A stretch of DNA of 64,000 nt, taken from NCBI RefSeq assembly GCF_018294505.1, contig NC_057807.1, positions 136,926,747 through 136,990,746 on the forward strand, written 5' to 3'. The notes beneath the pieces are model-generated. The model searched no databases. It saw only the letters and a list, made by a program, of their open reading frames with translations, and had not been told where the DNA came from. The translations under genes were made by a program, and so were the position numbers. Below, piece after piece: positions 19,876 through 30,458 of this stretch (positions are counted from its first letter, which is position 1; each line of letters opens with the position of its first letter). This DNA is from Triticum aestivum (Eukaryota; Streptophyta; Magnoliopsida; Poales; Poaceae).

Positions 19876-20640
19876 GGTGCTCCTCCCTAGTCTCTATTCT
19901 TATCTCTATCTCTACTATCTCTTCTTTGTTTTTTATAATATACTAGTTGTAGTTGTCAAATCAAATAGTACTGCGCCGTCCACTGCACGCCCGGCTGAAC
20001 ACGCCTCCACGCCTCCATCAAACCCCTCCGTTAAACCCGCATGCAAACCGAGAAACCTACTCCAGCCCGTGGGAGGAAATTTGCCGGTTGCCGTTGGAGA
20101 ATAATAGAGTCACGTCCAATCCATTTGAGTTAATTGCGTGTATGATTCTCCCTCTATAAAAAGTTAATTGCATCCTTAATCTTGTATTCTAAGTACTCTG
20201 TGGGTTCCACTGTCAGTACAGTGTACATGACTTGCAGGCTGGCTACAGATTCATACAGAAAGTTAAAAATAAACAAATCCATGACTTGCAGGATTGGAGT
20301 TAGCACCGATGGCCGTTCATAGTCGTTCCACGCCCGGGAATTGAAGTTTGTAACTATTTTAGATTAGAATATACTACTCCTCCAGTGCTAGTAGTAGAGC
20401 AGAGTCCTACTCTACTACTCTACTCAAGCAAGTTAGGGCATAACAATGTAGGGAGTACGAGTACTGTGATCACTCAAGCAAGTTTTCTGGCATCGACATG
20501 ACCCTACACTGCTGGTATGTGTCTCGTAAGTCAAGTAGCGTGTTGTAGTCATCATCACCTGACCACTTCCCGCAGCACATATTCGCTTCTCCATCTTTGT
20601 CCGCACATAGCCTCGTCCAATCTTCCATCCCCGCTAAGGC
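19876..20640. other. Intergenic between the SINA-like and F-box loci
   Basis: A pyrimidine-rich stretch (19885-19925), a GC-rich patch at 19975-20095, and scattered short direct repeats of ATGACTTGCAGG (20228, 20281). No gene. The proximal promoter of the F-box gene should lie at 20400-20640; no clear TATA box is seen. Confidence 0.35.
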
Positions 20641-20676
20641 GCCTCCCCCCCCTCATCCGAAACCCAAGAACTAACA

Positions 20677-22060
20677 ATGGCAGAATCGAGCAGCGTCCGC
20701 TGAAAGAGTGGCTGGAATTCGCTCCCCATAGAGGTAATCAAGCTCATTGTTTTGCGTGTGGACAATCTCAATACCATGCCGCTCTCCGCGTGCTCGTCGG
20801 GGCTGTACCGTTTACTCAAAGCCCTCAGGCCGGAGCTTTTTAAGCCAGCTCCTTGCTTGTTGATGCCGCCTGATCTTCAGAAACGACGTGTCATGCAGCA
20901 TAACGATCGTAGGGTGGTGAGCATCAACCCCCTTGACTGTGATCTGATCCCCGTCAGCCTCAACTACATTAACGGTATGTACTGGATCGGCATGAACACG
21001 TCTTGGATGGTGTTCGTCAATGGTTGCGGCAGCTGGATGCTCGTGGAGGTCTACACCCGGCGATTGATCCCCCTTCCTTCGATTAACACTGCACTTCTTC
21101 GGCACCGTGGCCCGGAATACTCAGAATCTTACAGTAGCCAACATGATACCAAGTTTGATTTGCTCAGGGTTGTAATCTGCCAAGTGCACACAAGATCTGC
21201 GAATTATAAAGACTTCAGGCTAATTGCGTTCTTCAACCGCGGTCTCGCCTATCTGACAGGTCACTGCGGTAAGTGGATAAATCTGCACGTCCATCACAGG
21301 ATCATACATCCTCCATGGTTCTCTGATGCCATTGAACACAAGGGCTTCATTTACGCTGTCGACTCGTGCTATGGCTGGACGTATTGCTGGCCTACTCCAG
21401 TCATCACTACAAACGGCTGTTACAGCAGTATGTTACTTTCATATGATATCATGATGGCTTGCTTATATTACTGTCAACATTTGCTGAAAAAATATTCATG
21501 CTCATAACATGTTGTTCTTAAGATTGACTAAATCAAGAGCCCTTTTTTATTTGACTCCAGCTTGATATGATGTTGTAGGCTGCCTGGTGTCCCTACCCTT
21601 CCTAATCCCAGAACCTTTCAAAGAAAAGCGGCATGGCAGTTGCAGGTGGTTCCTGGCTCGATCAGACGATGGCGAAAGATTGATGATCGTTCGCACGTAC
21701 CGGACGTGTTGTTTCGCGGAATATAATCACAGTCACTGCAAGGTCTTTGAGCAGGATCCCAGCTTCTCTGGGCCTTCAGGGATTTTTGACTGGAGGCTGG
21801 TAAGTAGCCTTGGTACATGCTCTCTGTTTGTCGGACTGAATTATCTGATTAACCAGGAGATAACCGACGGCAAGGATCATTATGGCAGTGCGGTTTCGAT
21901 CATCTGGCAAAACTGTGTGTACATAGCGTACCATGCGTCTCTGCATGCACCATACCCTGATATGTGCCGCCATGCTCTGCAGCCCAAAGTAGGAGAGAGG
22001 GTCGCAAGTATCAGACTTCGACCTGCTGGCTGGAGTTTCCCCCGTCAGGCACCCATCTAG
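20677..22060 (+). CDS. F-box/DUF295 protein, two exons, TGA at codon 9
   Basis: ATG 20677; exon 1 to 21427 (donor A|GTATGT), exon 2 from 21579 (acceptor TTGTAG) to TAG 22060, together 411 codons in phase. Codons 11-60 form an F-box (WNSLPIEVIKLIVLRV then LSACSSGLYRLL), followed by LFKPAPCLLMP and a long region with SINPLDCDLIPVSLNYINGM and SWMVFVNGCGSWMLVE. This is the DUF295 beta-propeller-like domain of the large plant F-box family, whose F-box would dock to SKP1 in an SCF ubiquitin ligase. The only lesion I see is TGA at 20701-20703, two codons before the F-box. The next in-frame ATG (20773) falls inside the F-box. Either a pseudogene by one mutation, a gene starting elsewhere, or an assembly error. 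Confidence 0.75.
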
Positions 22061-22659
22061 TTCAAGCCATTAGCTAATCTCCACAGCTTAATAAATAGTA
22101 ACGTCTAACTGAGCCAGTTAGATAGATGTGTACACTTGGTGTAGTAGGATCTTTATTTAGTTTGATGCATACACTTCTTCTTTTTTGGTAGCCCTTTTGT
22201 AATGATGGCTGATGTTTGGTTTGTAAGAGAGAGCTACGTCTTCACTCTTCTGGCCTGCTTACTGCTTCTGTTGCACCCCCAGCGCTGGTTGCTGCTGCTG
22301 CTGTTTTCAATGTACAATCAGTAGTATATTTCGTCTGTTGGTTGAATAAATGTGTTGTTAGAATGACAAACACAATGTTTTGGAAGTCGTTGCACGGTTC
22401 GATCCTTTAGTGCCCCGTACCGTACGTAGCGCATACTATTTTTCGTACGGAACACATTTTCCACTTGTTGATAACATGCAGCCCATTGATGAAGGCCCAA
22501 TAGAGAAGCCCATAATTAACTGGAAGGGAGGCTCTCACATGAATCCGGCCCAGGTACATGCTCATGGTCCCCTAAACATAAATAGGTAAATAAATAAAGT
22601 TAAATGCTCCTACACGAGTTCTTTGGGAAAATCGGTAGCCAAGTATTTCTTTTTGAAGA
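22061..22659. other. 3' flank of the F-box gene with polyadenylation signals
   Basis: AATAAA occurs at 22091 and 22345 and TTGTAATGATG near 22197, in an AT-rich context expected of a plant 3' UTR. From about 22400 the sequence is unassigned and leads into the CACTA-like repeats. Confidence 0.4.
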
Positions 22660-22697
22660 ATACCCAAGCTAGGCCTATTTGTTTTCTCTAAATTACT

Positions 22698-25610
22698 GGG
22701 CTGCAAATCTTTAAAGACGAGGAGGGATGCATTCCAGCCTGGCTTAAGAGTATGGTCAATGTCTGTTAAAAGTAATATCAAAAGGGGTTGAAAATTCCAA
22801 AAAAATTATAGCAAATGGGATATAAGTTTCTTTTTTTGTTTTTGTTCTTCACATATATCTTATATGTATTTCATTGGATTTAACATGACATAGTACTAAT
22901 TTATTTTTAAATTTGTTTTAGTATGGCTATTAATTTTTGGACTAAGAATATTATGTTCCCCAACAAAAATTTACGAATTTTCAAAATTTCCCACATATTT
23001 AGTTAATTTTTTGACCCTGGTACGGACCAGAAAATGGCCAGCAATTCTAAAAATGGATAACGGGCTGCAATAAATTCCATATGAATTAGAAAATGAGTAA
23101 AAATTATAAAAATAATAGCAAATGGGCTGTACACGCCATAGATTTCAAGGCTGACTTGTTTACGCAAGGCTTTCTCAGTGAAAACACGATTCTAGCAAAA
23201 CTGACTGTTGGATGTCCATCCAACGGTCGACGTGCTTCTTCAATCTCTGATCTTCCTGCTCCAGCCGCCTAAACTAGCGCCGGCGGGACTGCCTGCTCCC
23301 TCCTCTTGTGGCCTGCTGTTATGCCGCGCAGGCTTCCCTCGCCCACCCTACTCCCTCCACTGGCCTGGCCGCACGCAATCAACTGCCTCCTGGTTACGCG
23401 AAAAAAATGATTCCTCCCATTGACATCTGGGGTGCACTGGTTGGGAGGCTGACCTGTGGGCCTACTAAGTTGACGCGTACGCAGGGCTTATCAACTTACT
23501 CAACAAACGGTCCTGCTGCTTCTTCAATCGCTGCTCTTCTTGCACCAGCCGCCCAAACCAGCGCCGGGGAGACCGCCTACTCCTGCCTCCAGTGGCCGGC
23601 TGTGCTGCCGTTGAGGCCTCATCGCCCCCGACTACTCCCACCGCTAGCCAGGCCCTGCAGCGACGGCAGCCTCACACCGTAGCCGAACCAGTGAACCCTC
23701 GTACTCCTCTCCGCGTGGGCATCCACTACCGTGTCTTCCCCGGCTCCGCGTCGTCCCCTTCCTAGGCCTCGCCGTCGTCCACCGCCTTGGTGCTCTCGGC
23801 GCGGCGTGGTCAACGACATTCCATCGGAAGAGTACTGTACGTGGAGAGGCTGACAGCTGGGTCCATGGCCACAGCCCAGTTTTTTTGTGATTTGCCAAGT
23901 AAGTCGCTTTGTCAGGCCTATTGGGCTGCAAATCTTTCAAGACGAGGAGAGCTTTCATTCGGCTGGCCGAGAAAATGGCCCATCAGTAATGAGAAATGGG
24001 TTGTACATTTTAAAACACATCAAACCGACAAATAGTTTCAAATATATTTTTTTTGATTTCGAGATTTTAAATTACATTAATTTTTATGCATGGAGAAATT
24101 GTTGGATTTTATATTGATATACATTTATTTTTAAAATCAGTTTGAATGTGAGTCGAAATTTCGGGATTAAAAACAGTTCGGACCGCATCGAAATGTGCAA
24201 AATTTCGTATAATTTTTTAACCGTGGCCACAATATGGGCTGTAATGCTAACAAAAAGAATATGGGCTCCAAAAAAACCTTAATAATTAGCAAATGGGCTA
24301 TAAATTATTAGAAATAATGGCAGATGGGTTGTATGCTGTTTTCCACAGATTTGAGGCTTTCCTAAAAAAAGGTTGACGCACAAGCAGTGACTGTTGGATG
24401 GCCATCCAACGGCCGTCGTGCTTCTTCATTCTCTGCTCTTCCTGCTCCAGCCGCTCAAACAAGCGCCAGCAGGACTTCCTGCTCCCTCCTCCCCGCGGCC
24501 GGCTCTGCTGCCGCGCAGGCCTCACCGCCCCACCATACTCCCATCGCTGGCCTAGCCATCCCTCTACTCACCCACACATGCTGTTATTCTCCAGCGACGG
24601 CAGACGAACCAGTAAACCCTCGTACAGTCATACTCCCCTCCACGTGGGAAACAACTGCCGATTATTTCCTGCCTCCGTGTCGTTCCCTTCCTAGGCCTTG
24701 CCGTCATCCACCGCCCTGGTAATCTCGGCGCGGCCTGGTCAACATGGTCAACGATCGACATGCATCTGAAGTGTACGTGGAGAGGCCGGCAGCTGGGTCC
24801 ATGGCCGCACACAAGGAAATGCCTCCTTATTACACGCAAAATAATGATTCCTCCACCTGACATCAGGGACCCACCGAAAGGGCCTCTATATTTCATGAAA
24901 AAAACGTTACCGCCGCTGACAGCTCGGACCCACTAGCTATAACTTCGCACTCAAGGAAGAACCTCCTTATTACGCACAAAAAAATGAATACTCCCCCTGT
25001 TAGCTGGGACCCAGTATAGTGGCAGGCTGAGTTGTGGGCCTACTAAGTTGACGGGGACAGAGGGCTTTGTTAACTTAGTCAATATGCACGATTTTAGCTC
25101 TAGTGACCATACGATGTCCATCCAATAGCCATAGTGCTTCTTCAACCTCTGGTCTTCTTGCTCCAGCCGCCCAAACCAGCGCCGGTCGTGCCTCGTGCTC
25201 CTGCCTCCCGTGGCCAGCTGCGATGCGGCGGAGGCCTCACCGCCCCCTACTACTCCCACCGCTGGCCAGGCCATCCCTCTACTCACCCACAACCCCTGTT
25301 ATTCTGCGGCGATGGCAGCCTCACACCGCAGCGAACAGTGAACCCTCGTACTCCTCTACGCGTGGGCATCCATTGCAGCGTCTTCCCCGGCTCCACGTCG
25401 TCCCATTCCTAGGCCTCACCGTCGTCCACCGCCCTGGTGCTCTCGGCGCAGCGTGGTCAACATGGTCAAGGAACGTCTTCCATCGGACATGGACTGTACG
25501 TGGAGAGGCTGGCAGCTGGGTCCACTATCGCAGCAAGGAAGTGCCTCCTTATTACGTGCAAAATAATTATTCCTCCACCTGACAGCAGGGACCCACCGGA
25601 TAGGCCACCA
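22698..25610. repeat. Tandem array of diverged modules of about 1.2 kb or less in the left CACTA arm
   Basis: GGGCTGCAAATCTTT recurs at 22698 and 23923 (1225 bp apart). The palindrome GTTGGATG-CCATCCAAC recurs at 23207 and 24393 (1186 bp), with a worn version at about 25105. Each is followed by GTGCTTCTTCA and CTGCTCCAGCCGC, then a GC-rich part ending in GTACGTGGAGAGGC-GGC and GCTGGGTCCA, then AT-rich spacer. Four diverged modules are recognisable here and at least two in the inverted right arm. Confidence 0.65.
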
Positions 25611-26036
25611 TATTTCGTGAAAAAAAAACGTTTGCCCCTGACTGTTGGGACCCACCAGCTACATCTTCACACGCAAGGAAGTGCTTTCGGGCAAAAAAAC
25701 GATTCGCCCCCGGACTGCTGGGACCCACGAGCTACATCTTCGTAGGCAAGGAAGTGCCTGACAGTCGGGACCCACCTAGTCGAAGCGTACGTAGCCTTGT
25801 CATTCTGGTGGCGAACGTGTATGTACATATATACTAGTGGATGTAGAGGCGCGCACGTGTCGTAGTAGAGGCGCGCACGTAGCATGTACACGTACGTATA
25901 GCGGCCAGGGTGCAAGAAAGAAAATACGGCCACATATGTGTACATACGGGCGGGGTCTCGAACGCCTACTCGCGCATATGTACGGCGAGGGCTCGTTGAC
26001 ATGGCTGGGTCGGAACGGAGAAATAGCGTCATCGTC

Positions 26037-26123
26037 GTGTTCATGGGGAGGCAACGGAATGCGTCGTGTTCATGGGGAGGCAACGGAATGCGTCGTGTTT
26101 ATCGGGAGGCAACGGAACGCGTG
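26037..26123. repeat. 29-bp tandem repeat, three units
   Basis: GTGTTCATGGGGAGGCAACG recurs with a period of 29 bp (phase points at about 26037, 26066 and 26095), the last unit with ATCGGG for ATGGGG. Confidence 0.8.
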
Positions 26124-26211
26124 GGAGCCAATCGGCTGGGTCGGAATGGAATGCGTGGTCGTGTCCATCGGGAGGGCTTGGACGGAACAGGCAATGGAAA
26201 CGAGGCCTGGC

Positions 26212-26424
26212 ATACCGTAGAACGGAGGAAACGGACCTCCTACGGTTGAAACGGGGGTCCTATTGATCGGGAGAGGTGTGGCGTACCGCAAAACGGAGGA
26301 AACGGACCTCCTATGGTCGAAATGGGGGTCCTGTTGATCGGGAGGGGTGTGTCATACCGCAAAACGGACGAAACGGACCTCCTACGGTCGAAACAGGGGT
26401 CCTGTTCATCGGGAGGGGTATGGC
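26212..26424. repeat. 71-bp subterminal tandem repeat, three units
   Basis: Units begin ATACCGTAGAACGGAGG (26212), GTACCGCAAAACGGAGG (26283) and ATACCGCAAAACGGACG (26354), each exactly 71 bp, and each ends with CATCGGGAGGGGT or GATCGGGAGGGGT. Subterminal repeats of this kind are the transposase-binding regions of CACTA elements. The inverted arm has the same sequence at 81-bp period. Confidence 0.85.
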
Positions 26425-26648
26425 GTACCGCAAAACGGGACTCCATGGGATACTGTACATCTCCACCGTCGACCTCCTCCAGCCTCCACAGGCTACCGTC
26501 GACGTCCTCCAGCCTCCACAGGCTCCTGTTCATCCAGCCTCCACCGCGCGCTACTCCACCGGCTACTGTTCAACCACCCCTCCATCGTCTACTGTTCATC
26601 CAGCACTCCACACCACGGGGTCCTGTTCAACCACCCCTCCACCGTCTA

Positions 26649-26965
26649 NNNNNNNNNNNNNNNNNNNNNNNNNNNNNNNNNNNNNNNNNNNNNNNNNNNN
26701 NNNNNNNNNNNNNNNNNNNNNNNNNNNNNNNNNNNNNNNNNNNNNNNNNNNNNNNNNNNNNNNNNNNNNNNNNNNNNNNNNNNNNNNNNNNNNNNNNNNN
26801 NNNNNNNNNNNNNNNNNNNNNNNNNNNNNNNNNNNNNNNNNNNNNNNNNNNNNNNNNNNNNNNNNNNNNNNNNNNNNNNNNNNNNNNNNNNNNNNNNNNN
26901 NNNNNNNNNNNNNNNNNNNNNNNNNNNNNNNNNNNNNNNNNNNNNNNNNNNNNNNNNNNNNNNNN
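26649..26965. other. Assembly gap (317 N)
   Basis: Undetermined bases inside the repetitive left CACTA arm. Its true length is unknown, and reading frames drawn across it are meaningless. Confidence 1.
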
Positions 26966-27626
26966 ATCCCAGAGGCAGCATCGAACGGCTTCAGTTAGCA
27001 GCAGTAGCAAAGGAATCGCTCGATCGAGTTCAGTTAACAGCCATCGATCGATCGCTCAGGTTTAGTAACGCGTAGCCTGCAGTGCAATCACTTGGGTTCA
27101 TTTAGAGCCCAACGCCTCGCTCGGGTTCAGTTAGAGCCAACGCCTCGCACATACGCGCGTACGTGTACGAGAGAAACGTGCATCATTCGGCCCCCGACCT
27201 CCCACCGTAACCAGGAACTCCCCGAAATTTTCCTCCCCCTCGCTTCTACCACGGTTTTTTCCGTCATGGATGGCCCAAAGAATGTCATGCAGCTGTGTCT
27301 CCGGCCCGCCCAGGACGAAAAGTCCATTTTCTGTCATGATTTTTTGTCATAGAAGTAGGAGCCCACCACATCTATGATGATACTGGGTTTTGTCACAATT
27401 ATTGTCATAGAAGTGTCATATGTATGATAGAAAAAAAAATCGTTCGGCCAAAATGTCACGGATGTGTCTTTTTTTTGTAGTGCTAACTGATCACTATTTA
27501 AGCAACCAATTATGATTTGATTTTCTGACTCTGTTCCTAGGCAGTAACAAATTCTAATTACCAATTTATGCTCACTATTCTTCTGACATGTTCTGAATAA
27601 ATAATCCCTTTCCACCTTTTAAATAG

Positions 27627-28120
27627 GATACGTTGGATGCATAGTTAGCTATCTGTATGTTACTCGACATACCAAATTTCACTGGAAAGATTTGGAGCAT
27701 GTCACAAAAGTTGTTGATAATCTGACAGAGATAGCACAGCGTATGAAAGCTGGATTTGGGATGGGAGTAATTCTACCACTGGTACACACATTGAACAAGA
27801 CCAATTGTGTGCACAAAATGCTGGTACAAAGTCTTATTTTTATGTTGATGTTCATAAACTATATATAGCTTCAACGATATGGTACAGTTGGTCGAGTTAC
27901 ACTTGTGCCTGCTAATAATGCCAAAGTGATTGCAAGGTACTTCATTTCCCGCAGAAATGGAACCATTCAAATTAACAAGTTCTTGCTTGTCGTGGCAATG
28001 CATCCACATTGGAAAATTGGAGACACTGTTCTACTCATGCTCTACCAAGGCACAAGAGGGTTCTTCCTTTTCATTGACGAGATGCCGAGTCGCAGTGATC
28101 AAGCTGCTTATAGCAGATAG
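27627..28120 (+). pseudogene. Two-exon gene fragment between the CACTA arms, unidentified
   Basis: Exon 27627-27781 (acceptor AAATAG, donor CTG|GTACAC) and exon 27869-28120 (acceptor ATATAG) join in phase. The first reads KFHWKDLEHVTKVVDNLTEI; the second begins LQRYGTVGRVTLVPANNAKV and holds HWKIGDTVLLMLYQGTRGFF before a stop at 28118. The last part recalls the end of a B3-type DNA-binding domain (W-x-x-G-D-x-V) but I am not confident. The 5' part is missing, cut off by the CACTA end at 27482. This is the only gene-like remnant in the old sequence between the arms. Confidence 0.4.
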
Positions 28121-28522
28121 TTGTGGTTGTTGGCCATGCCTCTTAAAATGTGCTAGTTGTTACTATGTTAAGTATGTAGATATGGACCATATGGTTGTCA
28201 AAATTGTTAAGTTCAGAATTGTTAAGTACCCTGTTACCTAGATCCGCCTTTTGTCGAATAGTGTCACCACTATATATATGTTACTCAAATGATGTTTGCC
28301 AAGTTCTTAAATTTTCATGGGAAGTATTAGTATCATACATAGTTCATTTAGTTCAGGCGTGTGCCTGGTAGAGTAGAGGATGTCCATGTTTTCGACGTGA
28401 TGATCAACACCGATGTCCAGAAGGCATTTGCATATTAATTGTGCATATTACAAATTCGATAATATAGAGATAGGCCAGCCCATACAATTGACATATTTGA
28501 CATGCATGAACAAATCAATCGA

Positions 28523-28525
<3 letters not shown>

Positions 28526-28600
<75 letters not shown>
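28526..28600. repeat. Compound microsatellite (AT)n(GT)n
   Basis: About 18 AT units followed directly by about 19 GT units. The frame through it is an artefact. Confidence 0.95.
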
Positions 28601-28602
<2 letters not shown>

Positions 28603-28866
28603 TAATGAACGCACATACTCAAATTATTGGTCTAGTGCCTAGTTCGACAAGAAATTTACAAACCATTAGCTCGCTAATTTACAAGAATATAATGAACGCG
28701 CATGCACGAAAGAGCTACTGTGCACCTGATGCCGACCCATCACGCATAGCTGCCATCACCCATCAACGTGTCGATCATGGGCTCAAGAGGAGCGGAGGCC
28801 GCCAAGTAGATGACCTACACACCTTGATCGATCGAGGCTGGGGCAGCCTCAACATCGGGGATCGCC

Positions 28867-28871
28867 GGTAC
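28867..28871. repeat. GGTAC target site, first of three copies
   Basis: GGTAC here precedes solo LTR A; it recurs at 44761-44765 and 46343-46347. Confidence 0.75.
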
Positions 28872-30458
28872 TGATCCTCCCTTTTTTGATGTCTTGAATC
28901 CGCGTCAGTATTTTCCCCAAATAGTAAGGGATGATGCAGTACAGCTAAGGTAGATAGATCCCTCAGTTATGAAACCAAGGTTATCGAACCAGTAGGAGAA
29001 CCAAGCAGCACTATGTAAATGGTACCTGCACACAAAGAACAAATACTTGCAACCTGACGTGAAAGAGGGGTTGTCAATCCCTCCCGGGCAAAAGATTGGC
29101 AAAGTGATAGATTCGTAGATGCAAATAAAATAAAGGAAAATAAAATTCAGCGAGGTATTTTTGGGTTTTTGGTAATATAGATCTGAAAATAAAAGATGCA
29201 AATAAATAAAAAGGCAAATAGCAATATAGATCTGAAAATATATGATGAGAAAATAGACCCGGGGGCCATAGATTTCACTAGTGGCTTCTCTCGAGAAAAT
29301 AGCATAAGGTGGGTAAACAAATTACTGTTGGGCAATTGATAGAACCTCAAATAATTATGACTATATCCAGGCAATGATCATTATATAGGCATCACATCCA
29401 ATTTTAGTAGACCGAATCTTGCCTACATCTACTACTATTACTCCACACATTGACCGCTATCTAGCATGCATCTAGTGTATTAAGTTCATGGAGAAATGGA
29501 ATAATGCAATAAGAACGATGACATGATGTAGACAAGATCTATTCATGTAGGAATAGAGCCCATCTTGTTATCCTTAATATCAACGATCAATACGTGTCTT
29601 GCTCCCCTTCTGTGAGTGGGAAAGAACACCGCACGACCAAACCCGTCACAAAGCACCTCTTCCCATAGCAAGAAAATTCGATCTAGTTGGCCTAACTAAA
29701 CCAAAGATTCGAAGAAGAAGAAATAGGAGGCTATAAGTAATCATGCATATAAGAGATGAAAGACACTCCAATAACTTTCGTAGATAAAATAGATCTGATC
29801 ATAAAATCAAAGTTCATCGGATCCCAACAAACACACCGCAAAAAGAGTTACATCAAAAACATCTCCAAGAGACCATTGTATTGAGAATCAAAAATAGAGA
29901 AGCCGTCTAGATGCTGCCTACGGGCCCGTAGGTCTACAATGAACTACTCATGCATCATCAGAGAGGCACCAATGAGGATGACGAACCCCTCCGTGATGGT
30001 GTCAAGATTGGATCTGGTGGTTCTGGAACTTGCGGTGGCTGGAATTGTGTTTCGACGACTCCCCTAGGGTTTTTGTATTTTCGAGGTATTTATAGAGCAA
30101 AGAGGCGGTGCGGGAGGTGGCCGAGGTGGGCACAACCCACCAGGGCACGCCTGGGCCCCCAGGCGCGCCCAGGTGGGTTGTGCTCCCCTCGGAGCCCCCC
30201 TCTGGTATTTCTTTGGCCCAACAGGTGTCTTCTGGTCCAGAAAAATTCTCCAAAAAGTTTCGCTGCGTTTGGACTCCGTTTGGTACTGATATTCTACGAA
30301 GTAAAAAACAAGCAAAAAATAACAACTGGCACTGGGCACTATGTCAATAGGTTAGTCCCAAAAAATGATATAAAGTTGCTATAAAATGATTGTAAAACAT
30401 CCAAGAATGATAATATAATAGCATGGAAGAATCAAAAATTATAGATAAATTGGAGACG
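28872..30458 (-). mobile_element. Solo LTR A (interrupted; last 5 bases at 44756-44760)
   Basis: An LTR of about 1.59 kb in minus orientation, starting TGATCCTCCC on the plus strand and ending GGAGACG...TATCT after removal of the 14.3-kb insert. It is homologous along its length to solo LTR B, for example GAGGTATTTTTGG, GATCTGAAAATA, TAGACCCGGGG, GGTGGGTAAACAAATTACTG and CTCCACACATTGACCGCTATC, but clearly diverged. There is no second LTR or interior. The terminal CA is changed to CT. Family name not assigned; it is a Gypsy-type LTR very common in Triticeae. Confidence 0.75.

Larger units (their letters stand above)
22660..27482 (+). mobile_element. Left CACTA-like arm, ending TAGTG at 27482
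   Basis: The last bases (GTGTCTTTTTTTTGTAGTG) are the inverse of the CACTA terminus at 46368, and similarity to the right arm in inverted orientation continues inward for kilobases: TGTCATAGAAGT blocks, then repeats with GAACAG, then 71-bp repeats, then modules with GGGACCCACC and CTGCTCCAGCCGC. No transposase is encoded, so the arm is non-autonomous or a partial element. The left limit is set by the first recognisable module (GGGCTGCAAATCTTT at 22698); I found no CACTA start. It includes the assembly gap. Confidence 0.65.

Noticed and set aside
26030..26430. Tandem repeats considered as a CRISPR array
   Set aside because: Units are head-to-tail without unique spacers and lie inside a plant CACTA arm.
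26276..27075. Long open frames of about 240-250 residues on the plus strand
   Set aside because: They run through the 317-base gap of N; the middle is undetermined and the ends are CACTA repeats.
28413..28874. 153-codon frame
   Set aside because: Passes through the (AT)n(GT)n microsatellite; the part after it may hold worn coding text but is not assignable.
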